Shown here: positions 55,192 through 64,000 of the stretch, piece after piece
Layout of the letters: every line of letters begins with the position of its first letter
How positions within the stretch are numbered: position 1 is the first letter of the stretch
Assembly: GCA_963682055.1 (NCBI GenBank)
Contig: OY821745.1
Location: 9,989,501-10,053,500 of the forward strand
Direction of reading: 5' to 3'
Source of the DNA: Primula veris
Lineage: Eukaryota > Streptophyta > Magnoliopsida > Ericales > Primulaceae
Length of the DNA stretch: 64,000 nucleotides
Notes under the pieces: model-generated
The model's input: the letters and a program-made list of their open reading frames with translations, nothing else
Told to the model about the DNA's origin: nothing
The model's database searches: none
Program-made: the position numbers and the translations under genes

Positions 55192-56653
55192 TAAAGATTT
55201 GGATTTTTGGAGTTTATTTTTATTTTTTGTTTTTAGAAATAAATGAAGTGATTTTTGTTGTGGGTTTTTAGAAAGAGGAATTGGGTTTGATGAGAAGAGT
55301 AAAATGGGTTTTAGATTTTGGGAGAAATGATCGGAATAATCAAGGTGAAAATGCAGATATGGTCATATAGAGTTTTAATAATTGGATATTAAGTCTTTTT
55401 TATATTGAAATACCGATTTAAACCTTTAAATTTGTGGATACGAGATCTTATCACAGTCATACTATACTATATATTAACTAAGTAGGGTATAATGGTACAT
55501 GATATTATTTTTTCTATTTTGGAAAATTTTCATTTGATTTGGGTTTTTCAAAATGGATTAATTAATAATTTAATCTGGGATGGACGCAATATTAGTTCCA
55601 ACCCTAATAAGTTTTTTTTACTAGTGTCACCAAATGATAAACATCTACTATTACCGAACTTGTTTGGTTGCAAAGTAAACGTGTGTTTGTATACATTTTA
55701 CATGTAAAGAAAATGCGAGTTTGAAGCGGCAACTAAAAGCATTGTTATTGTATTTTCCATACATAATAAGTTTGCTTGTGATTATGATAATTTCGCTTGC
55801 TTGCAAAAAAAAAATGAACTTCATTTTTTTAGTGAGTGTTAAAGTGTACTTTTCATAAATTTCATACTATTGGCACGTACTTTCACCGTTACCAATAAAA
55901 CAACTTATGTGTATCATTTTCTAAAAATACATTTTTCTAGTTTAATCAAAGTATTTATACTCTACCCATCTCATACATTTACTTTTAGTCACATTCTTTT
56001 AATATATGCAATATAAATTATAATAAAATTGAAAAATTGTTTTAAGACGGAGTAAATACTTACAAAATGCAAGTATGTCATTGGTCATGATTTTATCATG
56101 ATTTAGAGACTACAACTACTTCGATAAAGACAAACAAAACGACATACATTTTAAACTATGGGTACTGGTTCACTCATCAATAAACAAAGAGTTTTTAAGC
56201 TTAACTTGAGTTTGTCATTATGATTGAAACATCATTTGGTCTATTTTATTAAACAAAAACAGTTAGATGTGCGCCTTTACCCTTAATAGACTTTTCGGGT
56301 AATTATGGTCAAACTGTTTCAATTAAAACAAAAGACAGCCAAAATAACATGCATTACAAAGTATAGGTACTACTTATTCACACTTACCCAAAAAAATGGG
56401 TACTTATTCACTGATCAACAAACAAAGAGCTTTTAAGCTTAACTGGACTTTGTACTTTGTACTTATGATTAGAAAACATCATTTGATTTTCTTAAACACA
56501 AACAATTAATTGTGCACTTGGCGCAATTTACATCTCTCCCTAAAGCTACACATACATACAAACATACATACAAAGTACTCAAAATTACTACAACAAAAAA
56601 CACACTACATAAATACATACATAAAAGCAAATATAATATATCATATATATGGA
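55192..56653. promoter_or_regulatory. Divergent intergenic region between FUT11 and SCO2
   Basis: The two start codons face away from each other 1462 bp apart, so both promoters lie here. On the SCO2 side a module of about 115 bp is duplicated (56158-56275 and 56397-56521; marker AAACAAAGAG.TTTTAAGCTTAACT). CATA/TACA-rich sequence follows up to the start. TATA boxes could not be chosen with confidence. Confidence 0.55.
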
Positions 56654-59600
56654 ATGTTGCCTATAATAACAAACCCAACCCCAATCCTCTCTCTCCCACG
56701 GTTGTCCTCCCTCTCTCTACCCTCTCCCTCCTCCCTCTCTCTAACTTCCGTTTCTGCCTCCTCCGCCGCTGCCAACTTCCCTCGTTCAACCTCCGAGACC
56801 GAACCTTTTTCCACCGGAAACAACAGCAACAACAGCAACAATAATAATAACAATAAAATAAGAGTAAATGCAAAAGAGAAGAGGTGGTCAAGAGACCGAG
56901 AGAGCTACTTGACCGATGACGGAGAGCCTTTGCCGTTGCCGATGACGTATCCCAACACGTCACCAGTCTCGGCTGACGAGATTGACCGCAGGCTTAGATG
57001 TGATCCTCAATTAGAGGTTTATTTTCTATGTTATATTTATATATATGTGTGTGTTTTGTTTTGTTTTTGATTTATTTGAAGTTGTTTTCTGCAAGAAAAT
57101 GTCGGGATAGCCACAGACATTTTTTTGAAAATTGTTGATAATAGCAACTAATTATGTTCAGGGATTAACTAGTAAAAGCTAAAATAAAAATAAAAACTTG
57201 ATTTTTTACAATGTATCCTGTTTTTTTAACCGATTTTAGCATATAAGCACCCCCATAATTGTCGGAAAAAACTAATAGTTCCGCCACTTATTATGTTGCT
57301 AAAATTTAGTGACACTCACTTACCAACAGTTTTTGAAAAGGTGTCGGAAAAAGTGTCTGTTGTTGTTATGGTGACATTAATGAGTTACCATGAAATTTAG
57401 CCCCTTACCTTTAGCTAAGTTGATAAATGATACACTGTTTTTATCACCAGATGTTGCTGATACAATAAGTTATATGTCAGTTATTTTTTAGTTGTTGGGT
57501 TGATTTATTTAGATTTGTTGAAATTGGAACAGCTATAAGGGTAATGCCCGGTAGTAAGAAAAAACCGAAATTTGTAATTTTATACTAGACTGACTGCAGG
57601 GTTAGATGTGAATTCCAGATGGGTATTTTTACTATTTCTAAGGATTGTCTTGTTACAGCTCCTAGGCTCAATGAGTCATGTTTTTGCTTATAAGATGTAG
57701 TACTATGTGAGTTAGCTAAAAAAAGGTTCAAAAGCTAGGAACTCCGCATTGTATTGGCGTAGCTAATAAGCCTAGAATGTATCACCTAAAAAACTCCGGA
57801 TCTGTTTAGCTGTAGATTTTAACTTATAAAGGCATCTTCTCTGCAATACAGAAAGGAAGTGTGTGCATTTAGCTTAACAGTTTCTGATATATCAGGCCAC
57901 AAAATATATAAAATAAAATAAAAACTTGCTTTTTGAGATGGGCATGAGAGCTTCTGGATGTACGATTAACTTATATGCTTAAAAGCCAGAAAAAATCTAT
58001 GTTGTATGCTATAAACTTTTTGTTTTTATAATGCCACGAGCATCTGAATGAATGCACGGCAATTTATCAAAAGCCAGAACAAATCTCCATCGTCTACTTT
58101 AAGCCGTTTAGACCAGTCACAAGATCTGAAACATAGGGGGTGTATCTTTTAACTTTTTTAGATAGCAGTCAAAGAAGCTTGCTTGTAGAATATGCAATTA
58201 AGGGACAAGTATCTCGGCACAGGTAATAAGTCAGATTTTGCCAATGAGCTGGACTTTACAACCAAACAAGCAAGTCTAGTTTGGAAAATATAAGAACTTT
58301 TGGATGTCTGCCATATGTTACAATACATGATAACTTATCTTGTCTGAATAACATGAAACTCGGTGCTAATATTTTTTTTTCTTATAATAAAACTACGTCC
58401 TACTGATTTAACCATACTACCTTGCTATCGTGATGCAAGGAGATCTAGTCTTAGTCAAATTAGTAGCCCCCTGCAAATCAGGTTCTTTGGTACTTAATTG
58501 AACACCACACTCTGATCAATAGAAGTGTGGTCACTACAATATAAAGTTGATTTAGTGATGGTCAAAAGCCGTCACAAAGCCAGCGGTAGACAGCTCATCA
58601 CAAAATAGCAACCACTATTGCATCACAATTTACACTTCTTTTTTTTTTGTAGTGTGGTGAAAATGAAGTTTATTAATCGTCATGTTGTACTGCCACTATC
58701 TTTTACAATTAATAGTTGTCTTTTGTCCGTTACACTCTTCTACCAGTAACTTAAATGGGTATCAGATCTATATCAGAAGTACCCAATCACTAGGCTATTA
58801 GCCTACATATGATATAATTGGGTTACTTGTTTTTCGTGGTGTTATTTATTTATTTTAGTAATGTTTTAGGCTTTAGAGTTTAACTTTGGTTATTGTAAGC
58901 TTATTAATTACTGTAAATGTTTTTATTCTGGTGATGGTATAGGACTGTAAGGAAGTGGTATATGAATGGACAGGGAAGTGTCGAAGTTGTCAGGGTTCAG
59001 GGTATGTCAGCTACTATCCCAAAAGAGGGAAGGAAGTTATCTGCAAATGTATACCCTGCCAAGGCATCGGTAATTCTTCTTATCTTTAACCACTTACTAC
59101 TATGTATGGTAGGTTGATATGATTTAATATATAAACCTGATAACACTGTCGTATTGGTATCTCTTTCGTGGCCCTCACTCCATGCTTAGGATGGGGGTGA
59201 TTTAGCAACTATAAAAACTTTTAATTGAAATGAAGGCATGTCAATGTTTACACTAGCATAAGCTGACGTTTATTATATGGCAGTCATTTGCTTCAGATAC
59301 AGAAGAGTGAAAAGAACTAATAGTGTTTCTCATAATTTCCTTGTAGAAAGTCAAGTTACTGTCTGTTTTTCCTTTTTAATGATCTAATCTCGATGACATT
59401 ACCGTTTCCGAAAACTGATTCACTGCAGAATCTTACATGTTGCAGACTTCCATGGCTAGGCGTTTATATAGCACTTGTTACTTTGACTTCATTAAGTTCT
59501 TACTATTACTATGAATAGGGTATCCTTACTTGGTCCTTTTAAGGTGACGTGTGTTAGGGAAAAGGGTATGATGTTATCATCAACATGTCTTTTGACTTGT

Positions 59601-60304
59601 GAGATTATTTGGCCAAACAAATGCAATTTTCAACCTCCGTTGTGCAGCAACAAGATTTGAACCCTTGACCGTTGCTGTTCTAATACCAGGTCTCACTCAA
59701 TAGCTTAGATTGATGTAGGAAGTACTTTATATCATTTATCATCTTCCACAAGGGCCTATATTAGAATTACAAAATTGTCAGCACAGAAAATATACAGAAC
59801 TTATACTCACAGAAATTGAATGAGCATGTTTGATGGTAGACCTAACATTTTGGGTCCCACTATGACCCTTTGCTTTCTTTGTTTTGTGCATAGTTTGGTT
59901 GTGAGAATTGCTGGTATATCAATACTCATCCTAATCATTTAAAAGGTTTTCCCGGAATCTCTAGGAATTTGTTTGAACCCCATTTGAATACATCGGGACT
60001 CGTGCTTATTTGCCTTTAGATATCCATGATCCATTTTCAACTCAGGATTCTGACTTTCTGTAGGCATTGCAATACTGCCTTTGCCTATATTTTATGTTGT
60101 CTACTTGTATGTTCAGAATGCGTAGTAAAGAGAGCTTATAGATAGTTGAAAAAAGGACAAATTACTAGTGAAGAAACCATAAGTTATCTGCTTGTTTGGT
60201 TATTCCTATATTGAGAATGCCCATTTGCAGGCTATGTGCAAAAAATAACAGCGCGGAAGGATATTGAAGTGATGGAAGATCTGGACAATGGGAAACCACC
60301 TTGA
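56654..60304 (+). CDS. SCO2: SCO2/CYO1, plastid DnaJ-type zinc-finger protein
   Basis: Three exons join in phase: 56654-57016, 58943-59069 and 60231-60304, giving 187 residues. The N-terminus (about 1-50) is Ser/Pro/Leu-rich and lacks acidic residues, as a chloroplast transit peptide does. An Asn-rich run (about 56-67) follows, encoded by AAC/AAT repeats. The conserved part starts [20 protein letters not shown]. It carries two CxxCxGxG motifs, CRSCQGSG (134-141) and CIPCQGIG (157-164), as in DnaJ zinc fingers, and ends [13 protein letters not shown]. The Arabidopsis protein (SNOWY COTYLEDON 2, also CYO1) has thiol-disulfide activity and is needed for chloroplast development in cotyledons. ATG 56654 was chosen because it precedes the transit-like sequence; the frame is also open upstream. 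No lesion is seen. Confidence 0.93.
58532..58654. mobile_element. Small CACTA-type MITE in SCO2 intron 1
   Basis: It starts CACTACAAT and ends TTGTAGTG, the inverted ends of CACTA elements. Flanking TGG occurs on the right and, one base further out, on the left, consistent with a 3-bp duplication. The interior has AGTGATGGTC and GTCACAAAG-type complementary parts. Confidence 0.6.
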
Positions 60305-60751
60305 CTCAAATATATAACACCTTCCTTCTATTAAAGTTATCTATCTTCTCTCTTTTTTTTCATACCGGAAATTGTTGGCAAAACATTCGAGGAGTCCAAT
60401 CTGAGCTAGTTCTTGCACCGTTGTTGTTGTAATTCTCAAAGGTGTTAGTATTCATACTTTCAGTTTAGCCATTTATAGAATTTGGAAAGATAATTAATAG
60501 GGAACCTTTGTAGATGGTTAAGACGAGGGCCATCATTTCAGAAGAATAAATATTGCAAATATAGTTTGCCTCAGAAATATTGAGAATCTATTCTTTCCTC
60601 TGGTGTCTACGTTTTCTTATTTGTATAATGACGCCTTATATCCTTTCATAACACTATCTCACCTTTTACTGTGAATTTTTTTCTTCTTTGCATGCAAACT
60701 TTTTGAAGATAATTACTCCACAGTTCCCAATTAATTATCCGTTACGAAACT

Positions 60752-60907
60752 ACGTGTAATTTTGACCGGCCAATAACTTATATCAAATTTGTCGGAATGA
60801 AAATTTTCAAAAGTTAATCATATAGTTCAAACATTAAATTATATGATTTAGTTTTGAAAATTTTTATTTCGATAATTTTGATACATGTTATAAGGACACG
60901 TAATTTT
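60752..60907. repeat. Hairpin-forming inverted repeat, about 65-bp arms
   Basis: The left arm includes TATATCAAATTTGTCGG and GAAAATTTTCAAAAG, then ATCATATAGTT; the right arm carries their near-exact complements. The loop is near 60832. A 10-15 base bulge unbalances the outer stem. It resembles a MITE; no target duplication was found. Confidence 0.65.
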
Positions 60908-62219
60908 ATAAAGGAAAATTAATCGGTAACATATGGAGCTGTAATTGTCTTCTTATCTATTCTGTCAATAGACTATTTGTATTGTTGACTTTCGAAGGAG
61001 AATTACCTGGAATTTCAATACATAATTTATTTGAGGAATTTATTTCAAGACCCAAGCTGTGTCTTATTCTTTTAAAAACACTAGTGAAGATACCCGTGCT
61101 CAAGACCTACCAACATGTCCTTAAAATGAAGTTAATTATATTTTAGAACCTAATTTTATTTATAGTTGGTATTAATAATTTTAAATTTTCTATTTCTCTA
61201 ATGTAGTGTCTAAATATCACAAACTTCATCTAAAAATTATTGCACGAGTGTTAGGCAATTCCATGAACTAAACGCAGAAAAAATCATCGTTGGAAAAGAA
61301 ATGATTTTCTCATAAAATTTCATATAGGCCACCCTAAAACTCTTAGGATGAAAACGTAGTTTGATGATAATATAAATATAAATACCATGCATATATTCTA
61401 CTATATCATATTGGAAAACTTTAAACTTGTAGTACATTATGTATTAAATAGGACTTAGCAAAAATATTTGTAATAAATTGCAAATGTAATACAATCAAAT
61501 GGTCTAAAAAAATGGGTGGTACATTTTTTTTCATAAGATAAAAAATAAAATGACTTGTCTGGCTACCTAAATAAATTGATAAACATCTCACACTTTGTAT
61601 ATGTATAATATATATGAGTTACTTGTCTATTTACCTATTAAATTGATAGACATTCCACACTTTGTATATTTATATACGTATTTGACAGTGGAATTGTAAG
61701 GGGAGTTGGGATATGTAATGTTGTTTTTGTGTGTTATATGATCTAGAAGTCATTTTATTTTGGTCTTTTGGATTGTTTGGTGATTTTATTTTTATATATG
61801 TTTTCCGGGATTCCTTGAGTTTAAGTAAGTATCCTGCTATTTATAGTGGAAGTCCTAACCAGAACTTAATTATCTGCTCACCAATGAGCATTTAAGTAAA
61901 ACATGTACAAACTTGGGGGACTATATAACATGTACATTCATACATGTGGTAGTATTTAAATTATAGCTATAACTATGAAGACCATGAATGCAATTAAATC
62001 AAGCGGTAAGGCAAGCACACATGTGAACGAAAAGTGAGTTGTTTGCTTCCATGACAGGTTTTCTTTTTTATATAAGGAAGAAAAGGTTTCAACCTTCTTC
62101 ACTCCTTCAAGCAAATATGGAAGAGCAAAACAAGTTTTGACACATTCAATTCCGACAAAGATAGGAAAACGATTCTTTAAGTATACATTATTATTCCGAA
62201 AGCCCTCAGAAAAACATAA

Positions 62220-62325
62220 CGAAAGAGATCCGAGACATGCTTGACGTTACTGATATGGATGACGATGAATTTATTGATTAGGAGAAGCTTAATGTGGAGC
62301 TACAAAATACAGGAGATCAAGTAAA
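62220..62325 (+). pseudogene. Possible EF-hand (calcium-dependent kinase-like) fragment
   Basis: One frame reads KEIRDMLDVTDMDDDEFID, a stop, then EKLNVELQNTGDQVK. This resembles the EIR.MF...D.D..G.I.Y.EL...L...G motif of calcium-dependent protein kinases. The match is short and has lost the Gly of the loop, so it is only a suggestion. Confidence 0.3.
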
Positions 62326-62385
62326 GATCAACTGATATACAGAGTGCGTTTGTATTATAGGACCAAATAACTTGTCTGGATTCAC

Positions 62386-62928
62386 CCCCATTAACCGTGT
62401 ACATAAATCGAACCAAACCGATCGAACCAAATCGAACCAGTCAAAAACCGAACCAACTCGATTAGTAATTGGTTTGGTTTTATTTGAAATTTGTTAAACC
62501 GATTTAATCGTTTCGGTCTGCGGTTTTAATGGTTTTCAAACCGAACCGATTATTTTTATTCATATATAAAATAATATAATTATTTATATATATATAAATC
62601 AATATGTTGAGATATCATGTTTTACTTGCTATTTATAATTATTAATAATATATTTTGTTAAATCATTTATAAATTTACATGTTATTCGACTTTTGGTTTA
62701 AAATTGTAAATGAAATATAAGCGAAAACTTTACGAAATTAGTGTAATTTTGACTATTGTGTTTTTTATTTGTTAAAGTTCAAACCGAACCAAACCAAACC
62801 AAACCGATGTTTAGTTTGGTTCCAGTGATTTTTTTGGGGTCAAAACCGAACTGAACTGAACTGAACCGATTGTTTTTATTGATTTGGTTTGTATTTTACT
62901 CAAAAACCGAACAGTCTACACCCTATCA
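62386..62928. repeat. AACCGAACC/GGTTTGGTT-rich fold-back repeat
   Basis: Arrays of CGAACC(AAA) near 62410-62455, TTGGTTTGGTT near 62470, AACCGAACCAAACC near 62783-62808 and GAACTGAACTGAACCG near 62850 give several complementary segments. It is bordered by CACCCCCATT on the left and CTACACCCTAT on the right. It resembles the other C/G-biased fold-back repeats in the window in design, not in exact sequence. Confidence 0.5.
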
Positions 62929-64000
62929 GATTATTGACTACACTTGGTGCTTTTAAACAAAGGGGCAGAGAAACAAAACCTTCCTTGAAGTTTTAAGAGC
63001 GAGATATATTATTGGTCGTCTGATTTTTTTCCAGACATAAAAAAAAACCCATACTCTTTTGTAAGTTCTAGTGATAATCGACAGGTCGATAACAGTGCTA
63101 ATAGCCTGTCAAGAAGAGCCCGATGGCCAATCCCCCCATCTTTTGTGCATGTGTGAACCCTTCTACTCCAGTACTCCTTTACTATATAATGTAGTATACA
63201 GTTTTGCAAAAAAAGTCGAGACTTATTTGTTTCTCCTTAAACAAAGTTAACTTACAATGAAACTATATAATTCAGCTATATAACTATTGGGTCCTTAACA
63301 AAGTCAGCCATGTAACGATTCTAACAAAGTCAAACTTAGAATTATAAACCTTTTTCCTAAATATAAGTCTTGAACAAAGCAATCTCTTACACAATTTACC
63401 AATTGCTTATTAGAGGTAAACTTAGCAAGAAAAACACTTGAAAAGAGTTGCTTAGCTTTCTTTATTGGTGAAAAAATATTTCGTCCAAACTATGACTTTT
63501 CCTTCATAGCTCAGCTCATTTGTTTTTAACTTACGAAAATGCAATGCATTTGTTGGACAACTTGATAATTCAGCTAAACAAGCCCTCATTTCCTTTATCT
63601 TACCATTCAAAAGGTAGGTAAGAAAATGCACGTAAGTAACTATTTAGGTAGTAGAGAAAGAGTTAATTACTTGGAAATGGCCAACACTTGATCTCCTAAC
63701 GATGGAAAAAAAGATGTGAACTGGAAATTAATATTAATTTAAACAGATTCTTGCTTGGGAAAATAAAACAAATAAATAGTACAATTCTTGTTGCAAGATA
63801 GGAGACCAGAAGATAATCAAACAAATACCTTGGACCAAGCTTCTACTCAAAGATAATCAATACTAGTATATGAACAGCATATCAAACACAAAACGGTAAG
63901 AAAGAGTAATATTTACAAGTTAACGTGATTGATATTTTACAAGCTAAATATAGCGATAATGGGAGCAAGCTATGTACTTGGTTCCCAAAAGAATATGACA
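62929..64000. other. Intergenic DNA to window end
   Basis: No convincing gene, RNA or defined transposon was seen. A minus-strand frame at 63209-63009 lacks any recognisable motif. Confidence 0.4.

Larger units (their letters stand above)
60305..62385. other. Intergenic DNA after SCO2
   Basis: The SCO2 3' flank comes first. A hairpin repeat lies at 60752-60907. The remainder is AT-rich with no gene recognised, apart from a possible EF-hand-like fragment near 62220-62325. Confidence 0.5.

Noticed and set aside
56641..56963. Minus-strand frames with Leu, Cys or Arg runs
   Set aside because: They are antisense to SCO2 exon 1 and arise from the AAC/AAT repeat and CT-rich transit-peptide codons.

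Overview
This window is nuclear DNA from a flowering plant, most likely a eudicot. It is AT-rich, its genes carry many short exons with GT-AG introns, it encodes chloroplast-targeted and Golgi plant proteins, and it holds dense nested LTR retrotransposons and MITEs. The species cannot be fixed from the sequence. Three genes can be rebuilt exon by exon and look intact: DJ1C (plus, 8729-17022), a plastid two-domain DJ-1 protein; FUT11/FucTA (minus, 48020-55191), a Golgi core alpha-1,3-fucosyltransferase; and SCO2/CYO1 (plus, 56654-60304), a plastid DnaJ-type zinc-finger protein. FUT11 and SCO2 are divergent neighbours sharing a 1.46 kb intergenic region.

Layout. 1-3222: right part of a gag-only LTR retrotransposon with a frameshifted gag and a 1.2 kb 3' LTR. 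It is inserted into 3223-about 8669, a dead Ty1/copia element (copy A) whose 3' LTR ends about 50-60 bp before the DJ1C start codon. 8729-17022: DJ1C, whose first intron is built of diverged tandem copies of its own 5' end. 17882-18378: a MULE-type MITE with a 9-bp target duplication. 18988-23915: a complete, internally deleted copia-type element on the minus strand, with a 5-bp target duplication and two nested insertions. 25931-43772: a decayed DUF1685-family gene whose two exons are 17.4 kb apart. The gap holds a tRNA-Ala-related repeat, an LTR, and two copies (B and C) of the same dead copia element as A, arranged head to head as a giant inverted repeat. Copy B carries a clean solo LTR of a Cassandra-like TRIM with its 5S-rRNA-like segment. 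46086-46590: fragment of a bromodomain/WD-repeat protein gene. 46813-47472: three near-identical 220-bp tandem repeats. 48020-60304: FUT11 and SCO2. 60305-64000: repeats and intergenic DNA.

The three intact genes are not known to form a pathway. Two (DJ1C and SCO2) act in chloroplast biogenesis, and FUT11 acts in Golgi N-glycan maturation. The most informative biology is how transposons have changed gene structure: an LTR placed as a possible DJ1C promoter, a gene split by nested insertions, a 9-10 kb inverted repeat able to give double-stranded RNA, and first introns growing by tandem duplication next to the 5' splice site. All gene models come from reading splice sites and family resemblance by eye; no alignment or database search was run.
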